From NCBI GenBank assembly GCA_045592125.1, contig JAZNUE010000071.1, forward strand, positions 12,664 to 76,663: a DNA stretch of 64,000 nucleotides. Direction: 5' to 3'. Made by a program: the position numbers and the translations under genes. Origin of the DNA: HGM04593 sp045592125 (GTDB taxonomy: Bacteria > Bacteroidota > Bacteroidia > Bacteroidales > Bacteroidaceae). Positions 53,801 through 63,885 of the stretch are shown one piece after another (within the stretch, counting starts at the first letter, position 1; each line of letters starts with the position of its first letter). Below the pieces are notes generated by a model. That model made no database searches, was not told the DNA's origin, and saw only the letters and a list, made by a program, of their open reading frames with translations.

Positions 53801-55459
53801 GTGGAAAAGAGAAGCATAGACACCATGAGCCTTGTCAGATGGCTGTGGAGGAATTCAAAAGGAGCGCGCAGGCAGGCAACCGCCAACACGCTCACCGGCA
53901 TGCTGGACGTAGTGTGCCAGCTGCTGTGGGTACTTGCATGCAAGAACGCGATTGACATAGCTACAGGCGTGGCCGAGGGTTCCCTGGCCGTAACCGGGAC
54001 AGCCATAGGCCTGCTCATGCTCATGGAGATAATGTCACGGGGCGTGAGCCGGTGGATTCATGCAGTAATTGGCAACAAGGTGCGCAACAGGATGAGGCTG
54101 AAGATTTTCTCCCGCCTGCTCCGTGCCGACTGGATGAGACTGCAGAAACACCACACGGGCGACCTCACCAACCGCCTCGAGGGCGACGTGAACAGCATAA
54201 CATCGCTTATCACCGAGAGCGTGCCTGCAACGCTGGTAGTAATGCTGCAGCTGGGCGCAAGCTTCGTGCTGCTCTTCTGCATGAGCCCCATGCTTGCAGT
54301 CTCCATAGCCATAATCATGCCTGTATGCCTCTTCGTGAGCCGCTTCTACGTGCGCAGGATGAGGAAACTGAACCGCGACGTGCGTGACAGCGACAGCAAG
54401 ATACAGTCGGTGCTGCAAGAGAGCCTGCAGCACAAGGAACTCATCAAGACCCTTGAGCAGAACAGCTCAACCGAGAAGCAGCTTAGCGAGCTGCAGAAGC
54501 AGCTCCACTCCCAGGTTGCCAGCCGCACAAAGTTCTCGCTGGGAGCATACACCCTTATACAGCTTGGATTTGCCGCAGGCTACCTGACCGCATTCCTTTG
54601 GGGCGCGGCAGGCCTCATGGAAGGCGCAATCACCTTCGGGACCATGACGGCATACCTCCAGCTGGTAAGTCTCATACAGCGCCCTACCATGGACCTCAGC
54701 CGGTTCATCCCCAGCCTTGTATCGTCGCTCACCGCAGCCGAAAGGCTCTACGAGCTCGAGGACATCCCCCTTGAGCAGCAGGGCGACGCAGTAATGCTCG
54801 AAGGCACAGCAGGCGTGCGGCTGAACAACGTGACATTCCAGTACAGCGACAAGGGGCGCCTCATACTTGACGGGTTCAGCTATGACTTCCCTCCCAACAG
54901 CAGCACGGCCATCATTGGAGAGACCGGCGCAGGCAAGAGCACGCTCATACGCCTGCTTGTAGCGCTCATAAGCCCCAAGGATGGCAGCATTGAGCTCTAC
55001 AACGGCAAGGAGTGCCATCCCTCATCGACACTCACACGCCGCAACTTCGTATACATACCGCAAGGCAACACCCTTGTAAGCGGCACCGTACGCGACAACC
55101 TGCTCATGGGCAACCCCGACGCCACAGAAGAGCAGATGTGCAAGGCGCTGCACATAGCATGCGCCGACTATGTCCTTGAACTGCCCGAAGGCATTGACAG
55201 CGAGATTACCGAACGGGGCGGAGGCCTTAGCGAAGGCCAGGCGCAGCGCATTGCCGTAGCACGCTCAATCCTGCGCCCGGGCAGCATACTCATACTTGAC
55301 GAGGTGACATCGGCACTTGACGAGGAGACCGAGCAGGAGATGCTCCGCCGCCTTACACAGAGCCAGATTGGCAAGACACTTATCTTTGTCACTCACCGGC
55401 CGGCAATCATGCAGTACTGCAGCCAGGTACTGAGGATAGAAAAACCAGCAAAGAGATAA
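53801..55459 (+). CDS. ABC transporter with fused permease and ATPase domains
   Basis: A 552-residue half-transporter. A six-helix membrane domain (about 20-320) precedes the ATPase: Walker A 'GETGAGKST' (373-381), signature 'LSEGQAQR' and Walker B 'ILILDEVTSALD'. The likely product is a homodimeric exporter of lipid, peptide or drug; no substrate is evident. Start is a GTG at 53801 or an ATG at 53825. It has its own promoter and is followed by ruvA after 45 bp. Confidence 0.92.
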   Translation: MEKRSIDTMSLVRWLWRNSKGARRQATANTLTGMLDVVCQLLWVLACKNAIDIATGVAEGSLAVTGTAIGLLMLMEIMSRGVSRWIHAVIGNKVRNRMRLKIFSRLLRADWMRLQKHHTGDLTNRLEGDVNSITSLITESVPATLVVMLQLGASFVLLFCMSPMLAVSIAIIMPVCLFVSRFYVRRMRKLNRDVRDSDSKIQSVLQESLQHKELIKTLEQNSSTEKQLSELQKQLHSQVASRTKFSLGAYTLIQLGFAAGYLTAFLWGAAGLMEGAITFGTMTAYLQLVSLIQRPTMDLSRFIPSLVSSLTAAERLYELEDIPLEQQGDAVMLEGTAGVRLNNVTFQYSDKGRLILDGFSYDFPPNSSTAIIGETGAGKSTLIRLLVALISPKDGSIELYNGKECHPSSTLTRRNFVYIPQGNTLVSGTVRDNLLMGNPDATEEQMCKALHIACADYVLELPEGIDSEITERGGGLSEGQAQRIAVARSILRPGSILILDEVTSALDEETEQEMLRRLTQSQIGKTLIFVTHRPAIMQYCSQVLRIEKPAKR

Positions 55460-55504
55460 TAAAGCACACAAATCTGCGTTTTTTAGAAGATAAACAGAAC
55501 TGCT

Positions 55505-56098
55505 ATGATAGAATATCTGAGAGGAGAGCTTGCCGAACTCACTCCCGCAGCAGCAATAATTGAGTGCGCGGGAGTAGGCTACGAGACAAACATAACACTT
55601 AACACATACAGCGCCCTGCAGGGCAAGAAAGAGGTAAAGGTATATATCTACGAGGTAATACGCGAGGACACCCACCAGCTCTACGCCTTCAGCAACAAGC
55701 ATGAGCGCGAGCTCTTCCTGCTGCTAGTCTCCGTTTCGGGCATTGGCGGCAACACGGCGCGCACCATACTCTCGGCCTTTACGGTCAACGAGCTCTGCGA
55801 CGCCATTGCCACAGGCAACGAGACTGCCATTAAGAGTGTCAAGGGCATTGGACTGAAGACGGCCCAGCGTCTCATAGTCGACCTCAAGGACAAGATTTCC
55901 GGCCTGTATGATACTGGCACGTCCAGTACGGCGCCGGCTGCGCCTGCAAGCAACGAGAACATTGACGGGGCCATACAGGCCCTGGCCATGCTCGGGTTCC
56001 CCGTCTCGGCGGCGAGCAAGGTGGTGCAGTCCATTGCCAAGAACGAGCCGGGAGCAACAATAGAGCAGCTTATCAAGCTGGCACTCAAGCAACTGTAA
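55505..56098 (+). CDS. ruvA: Holliday junction branch-migration protein RuvA
   Basis: A 197-residue protein that binds four-way junctions as a tetramer and loads the RuvB motor. Domain I 'MIEYLRGELAELTPAAAIIECAGVGYETNI', the helix-hairpin-helix pair 'LLVSVSGIGGNTARTILSAF' and 'IKSVKGIGLKTAQRLIVDLKDKI', and the flexible domain III ('GAIQALAMLGFPVSAASKVVQSI') are all complete. It lies 17 bp before sprA, a neighbour it also has in Flavobacterium. Confidence 0.97.
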   Translation: MIEYLRGELAELTPAAAIIECAGVGYETNITLNTYSALQGKKEVKVYIYEVIREDTHQLYAFSNKHERELFLLLVSVSGIGGNTARTILSAFTVNELCDAIATGNETAIKSVKGIGLKTAQRLIVDLKDKISGLYDTGTSSTAPAAPASNENIDGAIQALAMLGFPVSAASKVVQSIAKNEPGATIEQLIKLALKQL

Positions 56099-56115
56099 AC
56101 CCCAGAGAAGGCACA

Positions 56116-59100
56116 ATGCAGAAACGCACGCTGGTTCTTATCCTTTTCCTTTTCGCAAGTATTGCAATATTTGCGCAAGGCAACGTGCGCTCCGACTCCA
56201 TACGCAAGGCAAGGAGAGCGGCCCGCAGCAGCGCCCAGAAGCAGCAGGAGACCAAAGACAGCATAGCTGCGCGCTTTCCTGTGGCAAAGACTGTGCCAGG
56301 CAGCATAAATGACATGCAGAGGCATGCCCTTGACCTGAAGGCACCGCAGAACATCGTCACCGACACCGTCTACAACGATAAGGACAGCACATACATCATC
56401 TCCACCAGGCTGGGCAGCGGCCCCCTGCTGGGTACTCCCCTGCTGCTCACCAGCGGCGAGTACTCCCTGTGGCACGAGAAGAGGCAGCTGCAGGACTACT
56501 TCAGGAAGAAGGGCAACGAGGAGTGGGAAAAGTCGAAGAAGAAGGACAAGTTCGACTTTACCGACATGCATTTCGACCTGGGCCCCGCCGAGAAGATATT
56601 CGGTCCTGGCGGCGTGCGCATAAAGACACAGGGAAGCGCCGAGATAAAGATGGGCTATTCGTTCCAGAGCATTGACAACCCTTCGCTCCCCTCGCGCAGC
56701 CGCAACACCAATAGTTTTGACTTTGACGAGAAAATAAACCTCAGCATGCGAGGCAGCGTCGGCGACAAGATGAACATGGACTTCAACTACAACACCGAGG
56801 CCACATTCAGCTACGACGCCAAGAAAATAAACCTCAAGTACGACGGCAAGGAAGACGAGGTAATAAGGCTGCTCGAGGCCGGCAACGTATCGTTCCCCAC
56901 AAACTCAAGCCTCATCAAGGGCGCCTCGTCGCTGTTCGGCATAAGGGCCGACCTCCAGTTCGGCAAGCTCAGCCTGCAGACAGTGCTCTCGCAAAAGAAC
57001 TCGAGCACCAACGTGGTAAACTCAAAAGGCGGCACCCAGCTGACGACATTCGAGATTGAGATTGCCAACTACGACGAGAACAAGCACTTCTTCCTAGCGC
57101 ACTACTTCCGTGACAGCTACGACCGCTCCATGTCGCAGCTGCCCACTGTCCTGTCGGGCATAACCATCAACCGCATTGAGGTGTGGATAACCAACAAGAC
57201 CAGCGACTACAGCAACCCGCGCAACATTGTGGCGTTCACCGATATTGGCGAGAGCAGGCACATAAGCAACAGCATGTGGACAGGAAACAGCTCTATGGCA
57301 ATCCCCGCCAACGAGGCCAACAGCCTCTATTCGCAGATGAACAGCACCTACGCGGCCATACGCGACATTGACCAGGTGAACAACGTGCTTGGCAGCATAA
57401 GCGGGCTGAGCGGCGGCGCCGACTACGAGAAGCTCTCTAATGCCCGCCTGCTCTCATCCTCGGACTACACGCTCAACAAGGCTCTGGGCTTCATCTCGCT
57501 GAAGACACCCCTGCGCGCCGACGAGGTGCTTGCCGTTGCCTACGAGTTCACATACGGCGGGCGCACATACCAGGTGGGCGAGTTCTCCAGCGACGTCAAG
57601 GAGTCAAAGGCCACGCTTTTCGTAAAGCTCATAAAGCCCAACGCATGCTCGCCTAGCAACGGCTGCTGGGACCTCATGATGAAGAACGTATACTCGCTGG
57701 GCACACGCAACCTCAAGAGCACGGACTTCAGGCTGGACGTATACTACGCGAGCGACAGCCTCGGCACCAATATCACCTACCTTCCCGAACAGGAGCTCAA
57801 GGGCAGGACACTGCTGCAGCTCATGGGGCTTGACCGCCTTGACAGCAACAACAGCAAGGAGAACCCTAACGGCATATTCGACTTCATACAAGGATATACT
57901 GTCGATGAAAGCTCGGGCCGTATCTTCTTCCCATCGGTAGAGCCCTTCGGCCGCTACCTGAGGGAAAGAATCGGAAATGACGCACTGGCCAGCAAGTATG
58001 TGTTCGAGGAACTCTACGACTCGACAAAGACCATAGCCAAGCAGATTGCCGAGAAGGACAAGTTCTACCTCATTGGCGAGTACACGGGATCATCGGCAAA
58101 CGTGATACAGACTGGAGCGGCCAACATTCCGCGAGGCTCGGTCGTGGTCACTGCTGGAGGCGTCACGCTGGTAGAGAACAGCGACTACCAGGTGGACTAC
58201 TCGTCGGGAACGGTGACAATCCTGAACCAGAACATAATTGACGCGGGAACCAATGTACAGGTGTCGCTCGAGAGCAACACCCTCTACAACATGCAGCGCA
58301 AGACCGTGCTCGGCCTTAACTGGAAGTATGACTTCTCCGACGACTTCAAGTTCGGCGGTACGCTCATGTCCCTGTCCGAGAAACCGCTGACATCAAAGGT
58401 TGACATGGGGTCGGAGCCGCTGCAGAACTTCCTCTGGGGATTCAACCTCAGCTGGAAGAAGCAGAGCCAGTGGCTTACCAATGCGATTGACTGGCTGCCG
58501 TTCATAAGCTGCACCGAGCCCTCTTCGATAAACCTGTCGGCAGAGTTCGCGCGCCTTGAGGCGGGGACCTCGGACGAGGTGCAGAGCGAGGCCTCTTACA
58601 TCGACGACTTTGAGAGCACCGAGAACGGCATTGACATCAAGTCGCCATCGCAGTGGATGCTTGCCTCGCTGCCAAGCGGCATGCCCTACAGCACGCTCAC
58701 CAATGACATACGCACCGGATATGACCGTGCGCACATAAGCTGGTACAGCATTGACCCGCTCTTCACGCGCCGCAGCTCATCGCTTACTCCCGCACACATA
58801 AAGAGCGACGTAGAGCAGCTGTCAAACCACTATGTGCGCGAGGTATACGAGCGCGAGCTCTACCCCAACAAGGAGTCTACCTACGGCGAATCGTCTACCC
58901 TGTCGCTCTTTAACGTGACATACTACCCCAACGAGCGCGGCCCATACAACCTTGACACCGACCTTGACTATAACGGGCGCCTGAACAGCCCGGAGAAGCG
59001 CTGGGGCGGTATCACCCGCCAGCTCACCACTACCGACTTCGAGAGCGCCAACATCCAGTACCTTGAGTTCTGGATGCTCGACCCGTTCATCTATGAGCAG

Positions 59101-62100
59101 GCAGGCATGGGCGGCGAGCTCTACTTCAACCTTGGCGAGGTGTCGGAGGACATCCTGAAGGACGGCAAGAAGTTCTACGAGAACGGATTGCCGGCAACAG
59201 GCAACACAAACACCCATGAGGAGACTGTGTGGGGCCGCATACCCGTAACCACCAGCCTGGTGTATGCATTCGACAACAACAACGACAGCCGCACACAGCA
59301 GGATGTGGGCCTCAACGGCCTTAGCAGCGCCGACGAGGCCGCCCACCCGGCCTATCGCGATTATCTTGCGGCAATAAGCGGGCGTGTGCGCCAGGAGGTA
59401 TACGATAGCATTGCCGCCGACCCCGCAGGAGACAACTACCACTATTTCAGGGGCGGCGACTACGACGCCGCAAAGCGCAGCATAATAGAGCGCTACAAGT
59501 ACTACAACAACACCGAGGGCAACTCGCCTGCCTCATCGGAGGGCAACTACAGCAGCGCCGCAAAGACTACCCCCGACATTGAGGACGCCAACCAGGACTT
59601 CACAATGGACGAGTACGAGAACTTCTTCCAGTACAGGATATCGCTGCGCCCCGAGGATATGCAGGTGGGCAAGAACTACATAACCGACAAGCGCACCGTA
59701 ACCACCAAGCTGCGCAACGGCAGCACAGAGAGCGTCAACTGGTACAAGTTCCGTATTCCAATAAACGAGTATGAGAAGATTGTGGGCTCAATACGCGACT
59801 TCACATCAATACGTTTCATACGAATGTACATGACACAGTTCCAGAAACCCGTCACGCTGCGTTTCGCCACAATGCAGTTCGTGAGAGGCGACTGGCGCCC
59901 CTACCTGCAGCCAATTGCGTCAAAGCACAACACAGCGCCCACAATATCGGGAGAGTTCACCACATCGGCAGTGAACATTGAGGAGCACGGCGACCGCAAG
60001 CCTGTTAACTACGTGCTGCCGCCAGGAGTGACCCGTATCATCGACCCCAGCCAGCCCCAGCTGCGCCAGGACAACGAGCAGGCCCTATCGCTGAATGTGA
60101 GCAACCTTGGCAGCAAGGAGTCGCGCGCCGTGTACAAGAAGAGCAACCTTGACATACGCCAGTATGAGCGCATACAGCTCTACATACACGCCGAGGCGCC
60201 TGAGTCTGGCGCCGGCGGCATCAAGGACAACGACCTCTCTCTCTTCGTGCGCCTTGGATCGGACTACAAGAGCAACTACTACGAGTATGAGGTTCCCCTT
60301 ACAATAACGCCCCACGGCTCATACGACGGCAACAGCACTGCCGCTGCAACCCTAGTGTGGCCGCAGGAGAACATGATTGACATACCGCTCTCAAAGCTCA
60401 CCGCTGTCAAGGTTAGGCGCAATACCCTGCGCAACAGCGGTTCGGGGGAGGTAACCAACACCACCATCTACAGCGAATATGACAGTGACACGCCAAAGAA
60501 CAGGATAAGCGTTGTAGGAAGCCCGTCAATAGGACAGGTGAAGGTTATGATGATTGGCGTGCGCAACAACAGCTCAAGTGCAAAGTCGGCCACTGTGTGG
60601 GTAAACGAGATGCGCCTGCTGGGCTTCAACAACAAGAGCGGCTGGGCAGCGCAGGGCAACCTGAACATAAAGCTGAGCGACATTGGCTCGTTCGCGGCAC
60701 AAGGCAAGGTGGAGACTGCCGGTTTCGGCGGCCTTGAGGAGAAGCTGGCAGCGCGCCGCACCGATGACTACTACCGCTACTCGCTCACCGGCAACATGGA
60801 TTTCGGACGCCTCTTCCCTAAATCATTCAAGGTCTCGCTCCCCACATACTACTCGTTCACCGAGGAGGTTACATCGCCGCTCTACAGCCCGTTCGAGACC
60901 GACCTGCTGCTCGACGACGTAATTGATTCGTACAGCGGCGAGAGCAAGGACTCTATCAGGAATATTACCGAGGTGCGCTCGGTAATGCGCAACTTCAGCG
61001 TGAGCAATGCAAGGCTTAACATCAAGAGCAAGACAGCAATGCCGTATGACCCTGCGAACTTCAGCTTCAGTTTCTCGCATGCTACAACAGAGAACAGCGG
61101 AAGCACCATCAGCTGGGAGAACAGGCTCAACTGGAAGGCGTCGGCAACGTACAGCTATGCAAGCCCAATAAAGACCATCAAGCCTTTCGGCAAGATGAAG
61201 GGCAAGTCGAAGTGGCTCAAGATTATGAAGGAGTGGGGCTTTAACCCGCTGCCGCAGACACTTGCACTCAATTCGGACATCACGCGCGCCTACCATGAGC
61301 TTCAGCGCCGCGACCTCAATGCCCTTGCCGGCAGCGAGGAGATACCGCTCACCTTCTCACAGCAGTTCAACTGGAACCGTTCGTTCTCAATAAAGTGGGA
61401 CCCCACTACAAACCTGAGGATGAGCCTCAGCACTGGCACCAATGCCGAGGTGGAGGAACCGTTCCTGCCTGTGAACAAGGAGCGCTACCCCAACGAGTAT
61501 GCAATATGGAAGGATTCCGTGAAGATGAGCCTCAAGGAGATGGGCCGCCCGCTCAGCTACCAGCAGAGCTTTACGGCGTCATATACCTTGCCGCTTAGCA
61601 AGCTGCCGATATTCGAGTGGCTCACAGCCGACGCAAGCTACTCGGCAACATACAACTGGCAGCGCGGCAACACCGTTGGCGGCGTCAGCTTCGGCAACAA
61701 CATCGCGAACAAGAGGAACGTAACACTCAAGGGAACACTCAACTTCGAGAAGCTCTACAACATATTCCCCTACCTTGAGGAGACCAACAAGCGCTTTGCC
61801 GGCAACAAGAAATCGTCGGGCAAGAACAAGAAGAAGGCAAAGCAGCCCAAGCCTTTCAAAAAGGAGATAAAGTTGCAGATGGACACTACGGTAACGCTTG
61901 CCCACAACCTCAAGAACAAGAAGCTTGAAGTGACTGCACGCACCAAGAGCGGCGAGAAGTACCGCCTCAAGTATAAGGTAATAGACGAGAACAGCATACT
62001 CATAAAGAACAATGACAGCATAAGCGTAAAGGTTACAGTGCTGGCAAAGAACAAGGACGAGCGGAGCGGTTTCGCAAAGGCAATGCAGTACCCGACAAGA

Positions 62101-63492
62101 GTGCTCATGATGGTGCGCAACGCCACGTTCAGCTACACTAATGCCTACGCAATGAACCTCCCAGGCTTCATGCCTATGGCAGGCGACATCTTCGGGCAGG
62201 GACGCAGCGGCGGCATGTACACCCCAGGACTTGACTTCGCCTTCGGCCTCATCGATGACAGCTACCTTGCCAAGGCACAGCAGCGCAATTGGCTGCTCAG
62301 GAACGACAGCATATCGGCGCAGGCATCATCCACTGCAGCCGAAGACCTGCAGGTGCGAATGACACTGGAGCCGTTCAAGGACTTCAAGATAGACCTCAAC
62401 GCAAACTGGACACGCAACCAGAGCAAGACAATACAGTTCATGTACAGCGGCATGCCATCGAACGAGTCGGGAGGCTTTAACATGACCACCATAAGCATTG
62501 GCAACTCCTTCGGCGGCGGCAATGCCGGCAACAACTACAAGAGCAGCGTCTTCGACAGGTTCACCGGCAATCTTGAGAAGCACCGCACGCGCATGGAGAA
62601 GAAGTACGAAGGCAGCAGGTACCCCATCCTGAGCGCACTGCCCGGCGAGACATACGACCCGGCAAACGGAGGTGTGGACAAGTATTCGGCCGACGTAATG
62701 CTCCCGGCATTCCTTGAGACCTACACCAGCTGTGGCGGGACAGACATATTCCCGTCAATGCTGAGCATGCTGCCCAACTGGAAAATCAAGTACTCGGGCC
62801 TCTCAAGGCTCGCATGGTTCAAGGATATCTTCAAGAGCGTGAACATAGAGCACGGTTACAAGAGCGTATACGCGATAGGCTCATACAGCACATATGCCAC
62901 ATACATGGAATACACCAAGGGCATTGGCTATGTAAGCAGCACCGCCACAGGCATGCCCGTCCCGAGCAGCAAGTACAACATCAGCACAGTATCAATAAAC
63001 GAGAGCTTCTCCCCGCTCATAGGCATTGACGTAACCACGAACAACAACCTCACAGTAGGCTGCAAGTTCATACAGTCAAGGATACTCAGCCTGAGCCTTA
63101 CTGCAATACAGATGGTAGAGACCTATTCGCAGGAGATTGCCGTGAACCTTGGTTACAAGATACTAGGCGCCAGGCTGTTCGGCGGCGGCAGCAAGAAGGC
63201 CAGCAAGGAAAAGAACAAAAGCAGTAAAGGCAACGACATAAACATACGTGCCGACTTCTCCTACAAGAACGCCTCGTCAATATGCCGCAGTATTGACAAG
63301 GGCACCACACAGGCCACAAGCGGCAACAAGTCGTTCAACTACTCGTTCACGGCCGACTATGCATTCAACAAGATGCTCACCTTCAGCCTCTACTTCGACA
63401 GGCAGACGACAATCCCGCTCATCTCAACAAGTTCCTACCCCACAACAACCATGGACTTCGGCGTGAGCATGAAGTTCTCGCTTACAAGGTAA
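56116..63492 (+). CDS. sprA: Type IX secretion translocon SprA (Sov)
   Basis: A 2458-residue outer-membrane protein, the giant 36-strand barrel through which type IX secretion cargo leaves the cell; it is called Sov in Porphyromonas. A signal peptide (MQKRTLVLILFLFASIAIFAQ) is followed by the conserved N-terminal part 'FGPGGVRIKTQGSAEIKMGYSFQSIDNPSLP' and 'FDFDEKINLSMRGSVGDKMNMDFNY'. A Lys-rich loop (about 1890-1910, 'KKSSGKNKKKAKQPKPFKK') and a final Ser-Leu-Thr-Arg close the chain. The length is normal for the family. No other T9SS genes (gldKLMN, sprE, sprT, porV) are in the window. Confidence 0.96.
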   Translation: MQKRTLVLILFLFASIAIFAQGNVRSDSIRKARRAARSSAQKQQETKDSIAARFPVAKTVPGSINDMQRHALDLKAPQNIVTDTVYNDKDSTYIISTRLGSGPLLGTPLLLTSGEYSLWHEKRQLQDYFRKKGNEEWEKSKKKDKFDFTDMHFDLGPAEKIFGPGGVRIKTQGSAEIKMGYSFQSIDNPSLPSRSRNTNSFDFDEKINLSMRGSVGDKMNMDFNYNTEATFSYDAKKINLKYDGKEDEVIRLLEAGNVSFPTNSSLIKGASSLFGIRADLQFGKLSLQTVLSQKNSSTNVVNSKGGTQLTTFEIEIANYDENKHFFLAHYFRDSYDRSMSQLPTVLSGITINRIEVWITNKTSDYSNPRNIVAFTDIGESRHISNSMWTGNSSMAIPANEANSLYSQMNSTYAAIRDIDQVNNVLGSISGLSGGADYEKLSNARLLSSSDYTLNKALGFISLKTPLRADEVLAVAYEFTYGGRTYQVGEFSSDVKESKATLFVKLIKPNACSPSNGCWDLMMKNVYSLGTRNLKSTDFRLDVYYASDSLGTNITYLPEQELKGRTLLQLMGLDRLDSNNSKENPNGIFDFIQGYTVDESSGRIFFPSVEPFGRYLRERIGNDALASKYVFEELYDSTKTIAKQIAEKDKFYLIGEYTGSSANVIQTGAANIPRGSVVVTAGGVTLVENSDYQVDYSSGTVTILNQNIIDAGTNVQVSLESNTLYNMQRKTVLGLNWKYDFSDDFKFGGTLMSLSEKPLTSKVDMGSEPLQNFLWGFNLSWKKQSQWLTNAIDWLPFISCTEPSSINLSAEFARLEAGTSDEVQSEASYIDDFESTENGIDIKSPSQWMLASLPSGMPYSTLTNDIRTGYDRAHISWYSIDPLFTRRSSSLTPAHIKSDVEQLSNHYVREVYERELYPNKESTYGESSTLSLFNVTYYPNERGPYNLDTDLDYNGRLNSPEKRWGGITRQLTTTDFESANIQYLEFWMLDPFIYEQAGMGGELYFNLGEVSEDILKDGKKFYENGLPATGNTNTHEETVWGRIPVTTSLVYAFDNNNDSRTQQDVGLNGLSSADEAAHPAYRDYLAAISGRVRQEVYDSIAADPAGDNYHYFRGGDYDAAKRSIIERYKYYNNTEGNSPASSEGNYSSAAKTTPDIEDANQDFTMDEYENFFQYRISLRPEDMQVGKNYITDKRTVTTKLRNGSTESVNWYKFRIPINEYEKIVGSIRDFTSIRFIRMYMTQFQKPVTLRFATMQFVRGDWRPYLQPIASKHNTAPTISGEFTTSAVNIEEHGDRKPVNYVLPPGVTRIIDPSQPQLRQDNEQALSLNVSNLGSKESRAVYKKSNLDIRQYERIQLYIHAEAPESGAGGIKDNDLSLFVRLGSDYKSNYYEYEVPLTITPHGSYDGNSTAAATLVWPQENMIDIPLSKLTAVKVRRNTLRNSGSGEVTNTTIYSEYDSDTPKNRISVVGSPSIGQVKVMMIGVRNNSSSAKSATVWVNEMRLLGFNNKSGWAAQGNLNIKLSDIGSFAAQGKVETAGFGGLEEKLAARRTDDYYRYSLTGNMDFGRLFPKSFKVSLPTYYSFTEEVTSPLYSPFETDLLLDDVIDSYSGESKDSIRNITEVRSVMRNFSVSNARLNIKSKTAMPYDPANFSFSFSHATTENSGSTISWENRLNWKASATYSYASPIKTIKPFGKMKGKSKWLKIMKEWGFNPLPQTLALNSDITRAYHELQRRDLNALAGSEEIPLTFSQQFNWNRSFSIKWDPTTNLRMSLSTGTNAEVEEPFLPVNKERYPNEYAIWKDSVKMSLKEMGRPLSYQQSFTASYTLPLSKLPIFEWLTADASYSATYNWQRGNTVGGVSFGNNIANKRNVTLKGTLNFEKLYNIFPYLEETNKRFAGNKKSSGKNKKKAKQPKPFKKEIKLQMDTTVTLAHNLKNKKLEVTARTKSGEKYRLKYKVIDENSILIKNNDSISVKVTVLAKNKDERSGFAKAMQYPTRVLMMVRNATFSYTNAYAMNLPGFMPMAGDIFGQGRSGGMYTPGLDFAFGLIDDSYLAKAQQRNWLLRNDSISAQASSTAAEDLQVRMTLEPFKDFKIDLNANWTRNQSKTIQFMYSGMPSNESGGFNMTTISIGNSFGGGNAGNNYKSSVFDRFTGNLEKHRTRMEKKYEGSRYPILSALPGETYDPANGGVDKYSADVMLPAFLETYTSCGGTDIFPSMLSMLPNWKIKYSGLSRLAWFKDIFKSVNIEHGYKSVYAIGSYSTYATYMEYTKGIGYVSSTATGMPVPSSKYNISTVSINESFSPLIGIDVTTNNNLTVGCKFIQSRILSLSLTAIQMVETYSQEIAVNLGYKILGARLFGGGSKKASKEKNKSSKGNDINIRADFSYKNASSICRSIDKGTTQATSGNKSFNYSFTADYAFNKMLTFSLYFDRQTTIPLISTSSYPTTTMDFGVSMKFSLTR

Positions 63493-63511
63493 GGGAAAAG
63501 AGGGTTCAAGC

Positions 63512-63533
63512 AAAAATTTTTTTTTGGGGGGGG
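63512..63533 (+). repeat. A5-T9-G8 homopolymer tract
   Basis: Five A, nine T and eight G in direct succession, 20 bp after the sprA stop. T9 could aid termination, although no stem precedes it; G8 is a tract of the slippage-prone kind. Confidence 0.85.
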
Positions 63534-63675
63534 ATACTTCTTAAGATAGTATATGCCGTAGAATATTAGACGAGCAAAAGCGAGATTCTTCGTTCTGTTG
63601 CCATCTTTCCAGAAACTCTAAAATCAAGGTACTAGACTGACAAAATTATACACGTGAAAATGAAAACCCTCAGGA

Positions 63676-63885
63676 TTTTAGGGGCTCAGTAGCAAAAAGG
63701 TGTGGGTTGACAAAATATTCGCGGTTGTAATGAAAAAGAGATCCATTGATAATGCTGTCTTGCCGTAACCCACGCGGCACAAACTTTGTCTTTGCTTCGC
63801 GTGACCATTTACTGCCAGCATTATCTATACCTGCGGCATTCGTCGCTACGCTCTGTCGGGATGACAATTGCGCAATGACAAGCAG
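63676..63885 (-). repeat. Dispersed intergenic repeat, copy 2 (inverted)
   Basis: Read on the minus strand, 63872-63841 (core ACAGAGCGTAGCGACGA) matches copy 1 with a one-base indel, and the block 63697-63676 (TTTGCTACTGAGCCCC...) matches copy 1 at about 20 of 22 bases. The 140 bases between the blocks are missing from copy 1. Confidence 0.75.

Noticed and set aside
63670..63867. A 65-codon minus-strand frame near the end
   Set aside because: It coincides with the dispersed repeat, lacks a promoter and has no similarity to known families I can name.
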